Shown here: positions 21,067 through 32,985 of the stretch, piece after piece
How positions within the stretch are numbered: the first letter of the stretch is position 1
Layout of the letters: the number at the start of each line of letters is the position of its first letter
Made by a program: the position numbers and the translations under genes
The notes under the pieces: model-generated
What the model was told of the DNA's origin: nothing
Seen by the model: only the letters and a program-made list of their open reading frames with translations
The model's database searches: none
NCBI RefSeq assembly: GCF_012489685.1
Contig: NC_080042.1
Span: forward strand, 47,916,066-47,980,065
From: Lotus japonicus
Taxonomy: Eukaryota > Streptophyta > Magnoliopsida > Fabales > Fabaceae
DNA: 64,000 nt
Direction of reading: 5' to 3'

Positions 21067-22516
21067 TCAAGTGGTCACAACAGAGGCATTTTCTTGCTTA
21101 GGATTGGGGATAGTGTCGGAAGGAAACTTACCTTGAGGTCTCTCGGCTATTTTCTTGGCCAGCTGGCCAAATTGATTCTCAAGATTCTTGATAGCCACCT
21201 CTTGGTTCTTGTAATTATTCTCCGTTCGGTTGATGAAAGTTTCAACCAACTCCTCTAAGCTTTTCTTGCTACCACCACCTTCAACTTCTCCTCGCTCTTG
21301 AGGTTGCCTTGAGGTTTGGCCTAGGAATCCTTGACTAGGAAATTGCCTTTGAAAGGCACTTCCTTGCCCATTATTACCTTGCCTCCAATAGAAATTAGGG
21401 TGGTTCCTCCATCCCGGATTATAAGTATTTGAGAATGGGTCGTTTCGAGCTTGACCCATGGCCTTCACTTCCTCTTTCGGTCTAGTCTCGGTGCACTCTT
21501 CACTGTCATGTGGCCCTCCACAAGTCACACACTCCACTTTGGCAACTCGACCACCAATCACCTTGGTCCTCTTCATTTGACTTTGAATTTCATTCATTTG
21601 CTTGGAGAGTTGCTTGTTCGAGGCCATGAGCTGATCATAAGCTTCAACCTCAAGGACTCCTCTTCGGGCTTGGCGTTCATTACTAGAGTTCATGGCTCTG
21701 ATAACCATTTTTTCAATCAACTCGTACCCAACTTGTGGAAGTAGGGCATCGAACTCTCCATTTGAGGCCGTATCCAAACCAAACCTCGAAAATATATTGG
21801 AGACCATCATAGAACTTCGCCACTTGTTCAGCTTGGGTGAGGTTGTGTTCAGGACACCTCCTCAAGAGCTTCTTGAACCTCTCCCAAGCTTCATAGAGAT
21901 TTTCATCGGTGGATTGAGCAAAAGTCATGATGTCGTTCTTGAGCTTTCTCAAGAGGGCTCTTGGAACAAACCTTGTGGTGAATTTCTCGGCTAAATCTTC
22001 CCAAGAGGTGATGCTACCTTGGGGCTGTGAATTCAACCACTCTTCAGCAGTGTCCCTCAAAGAGAAAGGAAACAAACTCAAGCCGATGGTGTCCGCTGAA
22101 ACATTTTGAACTCGATAGGTGTTGCAATTGCGGATGAACCGCTTCATGTGTGCATCAGGATCTTCAAGAGCACCTCCACCATACTTATTTTGGCTCACCA
22201 AGTTGATGAATGTCGGCCACAGCTCAAAGTTTCCCGTGCCATCGGGTGAAACTATGTTGCCCGGATAATCGTAGCTCATGGCAGCCAAGGTGAGGTCTCT
22301 AAGAGAACGATTGGCATTCTCCGCTTCTTGCTCTTGAAGTCTTTGAGCAATAGCCTCTTGCACTCTTTCTTCAATGTGGGCTTGCAACTCCTCCTCCGTC
22401 ATATGGACAGCCATGGAGGCTATCTCAGCAGCTCTTTGCTGAGCTCGACGCCGATGGAGAGTATGTTCAGGCTCCGGATCAAACACCAATGGATTCGTAC
22501 CGAGCCTACCTTGCAT
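21067..22516 (-). pseudogene. Gag of element 1 (Athila-like), frameshifted
   Basis: The minus ORF from 22516 (MQGRLGTNP...) reads through the gag core (WPTFINLVSQNKYGGG, HMKRFIRNCNTYRV, SLRDTAEEWLNSQPQGSITSWEDL) to about 21800. It then continues in the overlapping frame 21810-21067 with a near-canonical zinc knuckle CVTCGGPHDSEEC and a coiled, Q-rich tail. One frameshift lies at about 21800. The start follows the PBS by about 110 bases, typical for the lineage. Confidence 0.7.
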
Positions 22517-22625
22517 AAACTGAAATCACAAAAACAAAGCAAAGGTTAGTAACACCTATTTAATGCAATGCCTAATAAAACAAAAAATACAAACTCTTCA
22601 ACTTAAACCGAAAACCACAAACAAT

Positions 22626-22642
22626 CCCCGGCAACGGCGCCA
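22626..22642 (-). other. Primer binding site, element 1
   Basis: Minus strand reads TGGCGCCGTTGCCGGGG, the PBS wording characteristic of Athila/Calypso elements (tRNA-Asp type in the literature as I recall). It lies six bases from the LTR end at 22649. Confidence 0.8.
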
Positions 22643-22648
22643 AAAACT

Positions 22649-24020
22649 TGTTGGTCAATCTGCAAGTGTACAGAAACCTCCGGGTTTTAAAATGTCGAAC
22701 AACAAGGATTGTGAGTGAGAATTGTGGATTTAAGCCTAAAGTTTGCAAGTTTTGAAAACAGTAAAATTCTGAAATTGATTTTGGTTGTTGGTGACAAAAG
22801 GTTCGCAAATGAGCAATATTGAAAGTGTTGAAAATAACAATTGATGGAAATGCCTTGGGTTGTTAATCATCTAATCCACTCTAGTCTACCTATCCTATGC
22901 ATGTGAAACCTTGATTTATCCCTTGTTGCTTTAGCCTATGTACTTACTAATTGATTCCTCACAAAAGTAATTCTCCCAAATTGAAAGTTAAGCCCAATTC
23001 CTTGTGTACTCAATCATTCATTTGAGGTTTTAACGCATACATATTCAGGCCAACAAAACCCTACCCTCACTCTATTCCTAGAAGCAAGCATAGAAGGATC
23101 TATTCCAATTCATGTCCCTAAGTCTTAACAAACTTCCATTTGATTATAATCTAGCCTATAGCAAGGGTGCACCAAAGCTAAACATGCATAAAGGAATTGA
23201 AATACAAGGTTAAATCAAGAACTCATGCATAGAGATAGGATTTAGAAAACTAAAGCTTCGTAGAATCTTATAAACCGAAAGCATAAAAGAAAACTAGCCA
23301 CTCATGGCTAGAGAATCCATACAAGAAAATGTTAAAAACCTGAGAAAGATTACAAGTTGGAAGCCTCCGACAAGCCCCAAGGTTCTCCTCAGCTCTAAAA
23401 CTTGATCCAAAATGAGTAAAATGTCTAAGTCTCCCAAAGAAATTGGCTAAAACCTTATTTATAGACAAAACACACGAGTCTGGGCGCTCAGGCGCCAATT
23501 CAGAGCGCCTGAGCGCCAATTCCATGGCAAAAACATGCCTCTGAAAGGCAATAGGCGCCTAGGCGCCACTTCCAGAAAGCTTGGAAAATGTAACTGGCGC
23601 CTAGGCGCCAATTCCCAGCGCCTAGGTGCTCAAAGCTCGCTGGAAATACTTTTTAGCTTCTTCATAACTCCTCTTCAAGCCTCTTTAAGCCTTCCTTCAA
23701 TTCCATGCTTCTTGACCTTTCTTCTCCTTCAGTTTCAGACCTGAAAGCTTAACCACCAAGCAAAGGAAAATATCTAGAAGCTCAAAGAGCTTATTAGCAA
23801 AGAGGACCCTCAAAGAACATAGGAAAATCATGCAAGTCCTAAACTTACGTAAAATGCAAGAAAAGTCCCTATAAAACTACAAAATTACCAAAACAAAGTA
23901 AAGACACAAAGAAAGAAAAAAAATGCATGAGAATGCATGAAACACTACATGAGACTCAACAAAAATACTCAAAACAAACAAAGAAATGACCCTTAAAACA
24001 CCACTAAAATAGGGTCATCA
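22649..24020 (-). repeat. 5' LTR of element 1
   Basis: A 1372-bp LTR; plus-strand text starts TGTTGGTCAAT and ends AGGGTCATCA. The same ends recur at 57657 (start), 63742 (start) and 29018 (end). It carries a minus-strand TATA box CTATAAATAAG (23464-23454) and a palindrome cluster directly upstream of it. Confidence 0.7.
23485..23632 (-). promoter_or_regulatory. Palindrome cluster upstream of LTR TATA box
   Basis: Repeated GGCGCC/AGCGCC half-sites, including two perfect 14-bp palindromes GGCGCCTAGGCGCC (23554-23567, 23596-23609) and variants GCGCTCAGGCGCC and AGCGCCTGAGCGCC. The cluster begins about 20 bases upstream (minus sense) of the TATA box at 23464-23454. The arrangement is conserved in the other LTR (28468-28628 with TATA-like CTATAAATTGG at 28452-28442). 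Confidence 0.6.
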
Positions 24021-24165
24021 TCCTCCCCGAGAGATGAATCATTTTGAACTAGCTGTCGAACGTCTGGCAGCAGGCCTACCGCCCAAACACAAACATGAAA
24101 CCAAAGCCAAGGCGCTAGGGTCAACTTACGAGATAGAGTAATTATACAACAGCATGTGATGAGGG

Positions 24166-24218
<53 letters not shown>

Positions 24219-27200
24219 GCTAGCATGTTATCGGCTCTAACAATAATTCAACAAGCACACAATTCTAGTTAGGGTGCATGTATGTTTGAGATGCAATTCA
24301 ATGATCCGGATAGTTTGTTTGGGATGGGCACCATCGAGTCAGTCCTAACACCGGCCTAGTGTTTAACCACTCCGCTCGGGTGTCACTTACAACCCATGCA
24401 TAGTCGGATCAATTCTAACCACCCTAGGTTGAATCATTCCATCGGCTATGCCGAAGATACATTTAGGTGTTCTTCGATGAAGGCCAATCTTTCGACTGTC
24501 CCAACCTTCGTGAAGCCGACCGAAGTCGTCCCAACTTCACCGAGGCCCGATCTTTCGACCGTCCCAAGCCCTGAATGTATGCATGATGCAATATGGTTAG
24601 CCAAACATCGAATCGTCCTCGCACGTGCGTGTTTAACTACAATTTCAATTTAAAAGTACCCGAAGGTCAAAGTCGTCTTGCGACTAGGCTGTGAAAAGCC
24701 GGAGTACATGAAGCTCTCAGTGACATTTCCTTGGTCACTATGGTTCACCTCTGTGGCGACCATCAAATTATTCAAGAAGTGCAAGCAAGCACTTATTTCC
24801 CTTATTAATTATGTTGACTAATCCCCTTGACGGTCAAGCAAACGATTCAACGAGCGAGAAGGGTATTACCCACACTCAGTTTTTCTTATATCATGGCTTG
24901 TCGACTTATTCTCGTATTTCACAATCATTTTCATTTCCTAAGTTTCCCTAAGGTCATCGTTAATTAATTAAAGCGCTTCAAGTTGAGTTAATTCAATTAT
25001 GAGGTTTATTGTCAAAATCTAAGTTTCATGAATTATCAAGTTCCATGTTCTAACTAATCAAAGTCCCCAAAATCCCCCAAGTGTAAACCCCGGGAAAAGT
25101 CTAAGTATTTCAGGAAGGGCTAGATCTCAGTTCTCTGGTCAGGACCTGCCTAGGGTTATTATTCCAACCCGAATGATCAAAATGAATCAATTCGAATGTC
25201 CCACACTCCGCAATCGCGTCAAAGCGCACAATTCGATAACAATATCAATATCTCAAGCTATAAGAAGCAATATAATAATAATTCAGTGCGGAAATCATAA
25301 GACGGAAACCAGTAAACGGCCGAAGCCTCTTAGAAAACGGAGACACACGTCTCATATAAGTTCACTCGGTCGAAGCCTCCAGAAAACATTTTTCCATAAA
25401 GTGATAAACAGTATTCAATACAATATTCAATATCAAGCAATATCCAAGTCGAATTTATTGACGCCTACAATACAAATAGCTAGTAAGTAAGTTACCTTAA
25501 CCTCGAGTTGTTCCAATCTCGCGGTGCAGGTCACGATCACGAGCTTGCTCTATCAACCCCAAAGTTTCCACAAACGAACCTTGGAACAAACAAAGCGAAA
25601 AGCAATCAAAACAAGTCAATTCGATTACAACAATACTAATTAATGATAGACAAAGCTTAAAAAGCTTCCGAGTACGACACTCTAACACTAATGGAAGAAT
25701 TTCCCCGACCGGGTGAGTTTTGACACGTGAAACCAAACCATAAAATTCTAATATTTTCCTTTGCTCACTAAAATGCGCATAACTCGAGCTACAGAACTCG
25801 GAATGACACGAAACCAAAGCCAAAATTTCGGCGACTCGAAGGTACAGTAAGCATAAGGCCAACCTTGCCCAGATTTGAGTTTCCTCACTGTCCTAACACA
25901 AAGGTCTCGGCCACTCTCCAATTTAGCGTTTCGGCGCTTTTTCTTCAATCTAATTTAATTCCTAGGTAGTTTTAGGGTATAACTAGGGTAAGGAAACTGT
26001 CGGAAAAATTTTAGGACGAATAGTTTGAATTACGACTAGTTAGGGGCACTTTGGTCCAAAAATAAAGCTCAAAAACTCAAAGTAGAAACTTCGGAAAACA
26101 AAATTTATGGGGTCGTTCACAACGACATTTATAGCAACTAATCCTAAGGGCACTAAGTCGGATTGTGGCTTTTCGAAGATAAAGTTTCAATATGTGAGTA
26201 AATGGGTTTTTACACCGTTTTTCAGATCTACGGCGACTCGATCGAAATCGGCGCGCAACGGGGAGAGATATAGGTTGTTGGGTAGTTATATAAGGTAGTT
26301 CAAAAGAAAAATCGGGAAAATCGAACAATTTTACGAAAAGCTCGAAACTTGGAGCTCAGAAAGAGATAAAGAATTGCAATAAAAAAAACGGTCAGAGGTA
26401 AGAATTGAGTAGATTACCTCTGTGTCGTGAAGTAGAGACAAACATCTCGAAGATCGGTCAAGAAACGATGAAGTTCTCCCTCTCCCTTTCTTCCTCCTAG
26501 CTCGCGGCCACACACATGAGAAATGACAAGTTTTTTTGTTTTTTTTTCTATTTATAGGGGAGAGAAATCGCGGGAAAAAGAATATTTCGCGATTCCGATT
26601 TTTGCAGTATGTTCATCGGTGAATTCTAAGCGAGATTCTGGTGACAGAATTCCAAAACTCAAAACAAGTCTCTTGAATTTGAAGAAAACGATCCAAAAGC
26701 GGTGTAAGTTAAAATACTCCGAAAAACTATTTTTTGCGGTGAAAGTCGGATGACAAAACTTCCTCCTGAAGAAAGATTGGAAACGTCGAAAGAAATCTGG
26801 CAACGCGGATGGAAACTTCGTTAGAAGCTCCGAATAGAAAAAGTCTCCATTCAGCGTTTGAATTTAGAGTTTTGAGAGAAAAGAATTTAGCGTCGTCGGA
26901 CTTCCGAGAAGTGAAACCTATCGTGCGTACAGTCCAGAGTTCCGAAATGAAACATTGGTCGAGGGAAAAATAAAGAGAACTTCTTATTTTTCCAAGGATT
27001 TAGAATTTCGCTTAAACAGTGCTTTAAGAGCGGAATTAGCATTTTCTGAACACTCTCGCCATAAGGCGGGTGTGCAGCAACTCGCACTAACTCCTCAAAC
27101 GACTATGGTACTATCCTCAAGCAATTCGTGAACTTTCTTCTTCATTAAACTTTCCCAAACAGCAAACTCCTGTCACGCTTACACCGATCCTACGCGTGAG

Positions 27201-27660
27201 TCGGAAAAATAATTATTTAATTCAGTTCCGAAATCTGGGTCTTACAACTAACACATATTGTATACTAGGGTTTGGTTCGTTGGTCTGACTATCGATCGAT
27301 CTGAGACAGTGTATCTCTACCGTCAAGAGATTCGATCAGAGTAGCTTCCTATCCTCATCTACTCGAGTTACTCAAGTAAATGGAAGTCATGACGACCATG
27401 TCTTTGGTACTTTTGATTGTCGGTTCGATCTAATCGTCATACCGACGTTTTATCATCATATCGTAAATCGTGCATAGAAAATAAAACATATATACATACA
27501 AGCACACACATACACGCATCATATATATATATATATATATATACCTAGATATGTATACTACCTCATGTTTAGTTAGAGTCCTAATCCTAGTTCATTCCTA
27601 GTTCTAGGGTTAATTCATCGGCTAACGGTCATCACCTGATTGGTTAGAGTGTGGGATGTT
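24021..27660 (-). mobile_element. Nested LTR remnants of Ty3 type, no coding capacity
   Basis: No gag or pol wording in any frame. On the minus strand a probable LTR start TGTAAGACCCAGATTTCGG lies at 27246, and another, TGTAACATCCCACACTC, ends the block at 27660. Both are LTR-start wordings common in plant Ty3 elements. Sequence from about 24230 to 27246 is LTR-like (CTTCGA/CGAAG-rich, no frames). No PBS adjoins, so these look like solo or truncated LTRs. Microsatellites lie at 24172-24216 and 27521-27542. Confidence 0.4.
24172..24216. repeat. (TA)n microsatellite
   Basis: About 44 bp of uninterrupted alternating T and A. Confidence 0.95.
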
Positions 27661-29018
27661 ACATACCCAAGGCCAATACAATAAAGATTTTGCAATCAAA
27701 TAGACAAACTGACATAGAATATCAATAAACACTGATCAGGAATGCCTTGGGTTCTTGCTTAACACTGATCAGGAATGCCTTGAGTTTATTAATTATAAAG
27801 CTAACAAAGATAAGTGTGTGAAGAACAATGGTGAGAATGCCTTGGGTTCTTGCTTAACTAATTCAGTTTTAGTCAACATATTCTATCGACAAAACTCTGA
27901 GTCTCTCCTTGATGCTATAATTTAACCAACTACCTATCATTGGCTCGCATAGGTAATACTCTCAAATCAAAGGATAAGCCCAATTTCTTGTGTACTTAAA
28001 CAATTGTTTGAGGCATTAAGTTTTCAATTTCAGATCAACAAACCCCAACCCTTCCTCTATTCCTAGTAGCAAGCATCGAAGAGGTAATCCCACAACAAGT
28101 CCCTAATCTATAACAAACTTCCGTTCTATTATAGAAAAGCATAAAGCTAGCACGTGTTCTAACTTGAAACATAAAGCATGGATATGGGATTCAAGGTTTT
28201 ACTCAGAGGATTCATGAATAGAAATAGGAATTAAGATTAAAACATCATAAGTCTTACAAAGAACCCAGAGCAAAAGGGGTTTAGCCAAGCATGGCTATGG
28301 AATCCATACAAGAAAAGAAGGATAAAACCTGGAACATGGACTTGGAAAATGCTTCTCCTCAAGCTCTAGAGCCTAACCCTACTTCTAACGTATTTTGGAA
28401 TGTATATAAATGACAAAAGTTCCCAAGAGAAATGTCAAAAACCAATTTATAGGCAAACCATGCGAGTCTGGGCGCTAAGGCGCCAATTCAGAGCGCCTGA
28501 GCGCCAATTCCAGCTCAAAACAATGCCTATGGAAGGTAAGCGCCAATTAAGCATGCCTAGGCGCCAATTCTAAAACCTGGAACATAACAATTGGCGCCTA
28601 GGCGCCAATGGAGCACGCCTAGGCGCTCTGACTTCGCTGGAAAACCTTTAGAACTTCCTTTTAAGTCCTCTTCAAGCCTCTTTAAGCCTCCCTTCAATTC
28701 ACCAAGCTTCTTGACCTTCCTTATTCATCAGTTTCATACCTGATAACTGAGGCACAAAGCAAAGGAGATATCTAGAAGCTTCAAGAGTTAATTAGCAAAG
28801 AGAACCTTCAATTAAAAATAGGAAAACCATGCAAGTCCTAAACTCACTTAAAATGCAAGAAAAGTCCCTCTAAAACTATAAAATTACCAAAGCATAGTAA
28901 AATCACAAAGAAAGATAAAAATGCATGACAATGCATGAAACACTACATGAGACTCAACAAAAAGACTCAAAACAAACAAAGAAATGACCCTAAGAACACC
29001 ACTAAAATAGGGTCATCA
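27661..29018 (-). repeat. 3' LTR (partial) of Athila-like element 2
   Basis: Shares its end (…ATAGGGTCATCA at 29018), the GGCGCC palindrome cluster (28468-28628) and the TATA-like site (28452-28442) with the LTR at 22649-24020. The terminal 150 or so bases with TGTTGGTCAAT are missing: LTR similarity begins near 27786, and the stretch 27661-27785 holds a local duplication of CACTGATCAGGAATGCCTTG. Confidence 0.6.
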
Positions 29019-29784
29019 CACCACTATACTCAACGACAGCTCGCCCTCGAGCGTAAAAAACACTCGCTTGCCCTCAAGCGCAAGAAATGCTCCCAAACAA
29101 GTGCTCTCAACAAGGAATACTTATCACAAAACCGAGAGATTTAGCAACTACAGCTGGCTCCAAAAGAAAGACACAACAATCCACTTCATGCAACTTTCGG
29201 ACAAAGAAGAGTGTAGAGTCCATTTTGAGAAGGATATAGATCTAAAATTCCTAGGATGAGATAAATATTTAGTGCACTGAGCACACAAGCAGTACAAAGG
29301 TTATGGATATCATTCACTCAAGAGAAACCAAGATCAAACATGCACAAATTCAATGAGACTTCAAAGGGTTGAAATGTTGGCTTGGTGAAGTACAAGGTGG
29401 TTGGTCCCTAAGGAAGTCTAAAGCTTCAAGCATCTTGAGGGTGGTTCTATTAGTAACCCCGGAGCTTTCAACCACAAGCTTTTTAAGCACAAGTCTCTTG
29501 ACCCCTTTTTCAACTTTATTTTCTTCTATTTTTTTCTTTTTACAACTCCAAATTGATTAGGAGTCTTTTGTTTCTTTTTCTTTTTTTTTACACTTGGGGA
29601 AAGAGACATTTCCAACTTTATTTAGCTCCAAAACAATTTAAAGACCATCACTCCCCAAAATCCAACCTATCATCCATCCCAATCATTTAACTAACAAAGA
29701 AATTTTCAATAGGCTCAAAAGGGACAACTACGGACAAATGTTCAAGCCAACAAACTCTGAAGCTCAAAAACCTACATGTCTCAA
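29019..29784 (-). mobile_element. 3' internal region of Athila-like element 2
   Basis: Lies between the element 2 3' LTR and the SIRE insertion. No ORF of note; pyrimidine-rich text (29500-29600). It is continuous with the sequence at 54913 onward once the SIRE element is removed, as both flanks share the target duplication GAATT (29785-29789). Confidence 0.55.
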
Positions 29785-29789
29785 GAATT

Positions 29790-31002
29790 TGTAAGATCAA
29801 GTTTTGATCTAGTAGTACAACTCTATTTTTTGATGATTACAAGTTAACCTTTTGATATGAACAATTGTGGTACTCTAACGTGTTTTTCTGAGTGTGCTAT
29901 TTGCAGGTTCTGACCTCAACTCAATCTCACACAAATCAGAAGCACTGTGTATAAAGAGTGACCCAAGCAACGCTTTCGCATTCACCATGTTCAGTATGAA
30001 CAGTGGAAAAGCTTCAGAAGTTCTGAAGCTATACAAACTCTGATGTGGACTCAGTCGCTAGAAGCTCTGAAGATCAAGAAGTTCTGATAACCAAGAAACA
30101 CTGAAGGTTCAGATGTTCTGATGGTGTAGAAGACTCTGAAGATCCAGAAGCTGAATAGTGGAAACTCTGAAGTCCAGAAGCAAGAAACTCTGAAGGCCAT
30201 GTTCTTCCCTCTGAGTTCAGAATCAGAAGATACAATGGTCAGAGGATCTGTGCTTTCCCTCTGACTCTGATCAACCGGCTTCACAAGTTCCAATACGAAG
30301 CATTCCTCTGATCAGAAGTCTCCTAGGTTTAAAGGTCGGGTCGCTATCCAAGTACAAAAGCAACTGTACCTTCCTGACGACCTACCTAACGTTCTCAGCC
30401 ACAGCAGAAGCTGGATTTTCCAGAACTGCCCTCCAACAGTAGCATTTCCCATGCATCACTCAACCCTAATCCTTGGAGTATATAAAGAGGCTGAAGACTG
30501 AAAGAAACGGCTAGAAGAAAGAAGCATTCACATACGCAAGACATATTCAAAATCTTCTAAGTTTTCTTTCATCTGAAATTCATTGAGTTTACTATTAGCT
30601 TTTTAGAAGCAAATCTCTTGTAAACGTTTCTTTGATAAACAGTTTGTTTAGTTCCTTTAGGAGATCAAGGTTGATCGGATCCTAGAGAAGACTAAGAGAG
30701 TGAATCTTAGTGTGAGCTAAGTCAGTGTAATTGTTAGTCACTTGTAGGTTTCAAGTGCAGTTGTAACTCTTACCTGATTAGTGGATTGCCTTCATTCTAA
30801 GAAGGAAGAAATCACCTTAACGGGTGGACTGGAGTAGCTTGAGTGATTTATCAAGTGAACCAGGATAAAATCCTTGTGTGCTTTTCTATCTCTTATCTTT
30901 TGCACTTAAGTTCTCGAAAGATTTGTCAAAATCTTTAAGGTGGAAGTTTTATACTGAAAACGTTATTCAAACCCCCCATTTCTACCGTTTTTCATACCTT
31001 CA
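29790..31002 (+). repeat. 5' LTR of SIRE element
   Basis: Starts TGTAAGATCAAG and ends CATACCTTCA. Contains a TATA box GTATATAAAG (30478-30487) and, upstream, a dense set of CTCTGAAG/CCAGAAG repeats (about 30030-30210). Confidence 0.9.
30478..30487 (+). promoter_or_regulatory. LTR TATA box
   Basis: GTATATAAAG within the LTR, about 525 bases before its end. It is the best candidate for the genomic RNA promoter; the same site occurs in the 3' LTR and in the second copy. Confidence 0.6.
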
Positions 31003-31004
31003 AT

Positions 31005-31016
31005 TGGTATCAGAGC
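31005..31016 (+). other. Primer binding site, SIRE element
   Basis: TGGTATCAGAGC, complementary to the 3' end of initiator tRNA-Met, two bases after the LTR. Confidence 0.9.
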
Positions 31017-31074
31017 GCAAGTTCTGATTACCACACCTAACAGTGTTCAGTGATCCGGGCCGGTGTGAAAAAAA

Positions 31075-32985
31075 ATGGCTGCCACCACCAGTGAAACTCA
31101 AAGAGATGGTTACAATGCAAAGCCTCCTATGTTCGACGGTCAAAGGTTCGAATATTGGAAAGATAGACTGGAAAGTTTCTTTCTGGGTTTCGATGCAGAT
31201 CTCTGGGATATTATTGTGGATGACTACGAGCGTCCAGTTGATGCAGATGGCAAGAAGATCCCAAGGTCAGAGATGACTGCAGATCAAAAGAAGCTGTACT
31301 CACAACATCACAAAGCAAGAGCAATTCTTCTAAGTGCTATTTCTTATGAAGAGTACCAGAAGATTACAGATCGTGAGTTTGCAAAAGGCATTTTCGAATC
31401 TCTGAAGATGTCTCATGAAGGAAACAAGAAAGTCAAAGAATCAAAGGCATTGTCTTTGATCCAAAAGTATGAATCCTTCATCATGGAGCCAAATGAGTCC
31501 ATTGAAGAAATGTTCTCCAGATTTCAGTTGCTTGTAGCTGGCATACGACCTCTCAACAAGAGCTACACAACAAAAGATCATGTCATAAGGGTCATCAGGT
31601 GTCTTCCTGAAAGTTGGATGCCTTTGGTGACTTCAATAGAGCTCACGAGAGACGTTGAGAATATGAGTTTAGAAGAACTCATCAGCATTTTGAAATGCCA
31701 TGAGCTGAAGCGCTCAGAGATACAAGATCTGAGGAAAAAGTCCATAGCCTTGAAATCCAAATCTGAAAAGGCTAAGGTTGAGAAGTCAAAGGCTCTTCAA
31801 GCTGAAGAAGTGGAATCTGAAGAAGCATCAGAAGATTCTGATGAAGATGAGCTGACTCTGATCTCCAAGAGACTCAACCGCATCTGGAAGCACAGGCAGA
31901 GCAAGTTCAAAGGCTCTGGAAAGGCAAAAGGAAAGTATGAGTCCTCAGGCCAGAAGAAGTCTTCAATCAAGGAAGTCACATGTTTTGAGTGCAAAGAATC
32001 TGGGCACTACAAAAGTGATTGTCCAAAGTTGAAGAAAGACAAGAAGCCAAAGAAGCACTTCAAGACGAAGAAGAGTCTGATGGTGACATTTGATGAATCA
32101 GAGTCAGAGGATGTTGACTCTGATGGTGAAGTCCAAGGACTCATGGCAATTGTCAAAGACAAGGAAGCAGAGTCAAAGGAAGCTGTTGACTCTGACTCAG
32201 AATCAGAAGGAGATCCTAACTCAGACGATGAAAATGAGGTATTCGCTTCTTTCTCTACCTCTGAACTGAAACATGCATTGTCTGATATCATGGATAAGTA
32301 TAACTCCTTATTGTCTAAGCATAAGAAGCTGAAAAAGAACTTATCTGTTGTTTCCAAAACTCCTTCTGAACATGAGAAAATTATTTCTGATTTGAAAAAT
32401 GATAATCATGCCTTGATCAATTCCAACTCTGTGCTTAAGAACCAGATTGCTAAGTTAGAAGAAATTGTTGCCTGTGATGCCTCTGATTGTAGAAATGAAT
32501 CTAAGTATGAAAAGTCTTTTCAAAGATTCCTAGCTAAAAGCGTGGATAGAAGCTTAATGGCTTCAATGATCTATGGCGTAAGCAGAAATGGAATGCATGG
32601 CATTGGCTATTCTAAACCAATTAGAAATGAGCCCTCTGTATCTAAAGCTAAATCCTTGTATGAATGCTTTGTTCCCTCTGGTACCATATTGCCTGATCCT
32701 GTACCTGCTAAAGTTGCTAAAAACCCTCTTAAAAAGGGATCTTTCTCTATGACTAAATATCATGCAAATATTCCTTTAAAATATCATGTTGAGACACCCA
32801 AGGTGATCAGAACCTCTAGGGTAACTAACAAGAGAGGACCCAGAAAGTGGGTACCTAAGGACAAGATTATCTATGTTGCAGATATCCTTGATAGCTCCAC
32901 TGAAACACCAATCATGGTATCTGGACAGTGGATGCTCGCGTCACATGACGGGAGAAAGGCGTATGTTCCGAGAGCTGAAACTTAA
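31075..32985 (+). CDS. SIRE Gag polyprotein
   Basis: 636 codons from an ATG in a good context (AAAAAAAATGGCT). It holds a copia-type gag domain (about residues 60-220, with [23 protein letters not shown] helices), an acidic/lysine-rich linker, and one CCHC zinc knuckle [14 protein letters not shown] near residue 303 for RNA binding. A coiled-coil segment follows (about 400-460). The last 38 codons overlap the pol frame and are probably not homologous to gag. Frame is 1 while pol is frame 2, so pol needs a +1 shift or a frameshift mutation separates them. Gag forms the virus-like particle in the cytoplasm. Confidence 0.85.
   Translation: MAATTSETQRDGYNAKPPMFDGQRFEYWKDRLESFFLGFDADLWDIIVDDYERPVDADGKKIPRSEMTADQKKLYSQHHKARAILLSAISYEEYQKITDREFAKGIFESLKMSHEGNKKVKESKALSLIQKYESFIMEPNESIEEMFSRFQLLVAGIRPLNKSYTTKDHVIRVIRCLPESWMPLVTSIELTRDVENMSLEELISILKCHELKRSEIQDLRKKSIALKSKSEKAKVEKSKALQAEEVESEEASEDSDEDELTLISKRLNRIWKHRQSKFKGSGKAKGKYESSGQKKSSIKEVTCFECKESGHYKSDCPKLKKDKKPKKHFKTKKSLMVTFDESESEDVDSDGEVQGLMAIVKDKEAESKEAVDSDSESEGDPNSDDENEVFASFSTSELKHALSDIMDKYNSLLSKHKKLKKNLSVVSKTPSEHEKIISDLKNDNHALINSNSVLKNQIAKLEEIVACDASDCRNESKYEKSFQRFLAKSVDRSLMASMIYGVSRNGMHGIGYSKPIRNEPSVSKAKSLYECFVPSGTILPDPVPAKVAKNPLKKGSFSMTKYHANIPLKYHVETPKVIRTSRVTNKRGPRKWVPKDKIIYVADILDSSTETPIMVSGQWMLASHDGRKAYVPRAET

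Larger units (their letters stand above)
19821..24020 (-). mobile_element. Athila/Calypso-like Ty3 element 1, gag-PR-gag' type, truncated
   Basis: In minus order: LTR 24020-22649 (TGATGACCC...CCAACA), PBS 22642-22626, gag, protease, then a second gag-like segment ending near 19821. No reverse transcriptase, RNase H or integrase wording is present anywhere between the LTR and 19821. A related copy (55111-57657) has the same order, so loss of pol is a family trait and not only decay. The 3' LTR is missing. Many frameshifts mark it as old. Confidence 0.7.

Noticed and set aside
23485..23632. CRISPR-like or satellite array
   Set aside because: Repeats are short, variably spaced palindromes inside an LTR of a plant element; no regular repeat-spacer pattern.
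23993..24226. Minus ORF with alternating Tyr/Ile
   Set aside because: Translation of the (TA)n microsatellite.
32007..32357. Minus-strand Ser-rich ORF within gag
   Set aside because: Shadow of the acidic/lysine-rich gag linker.
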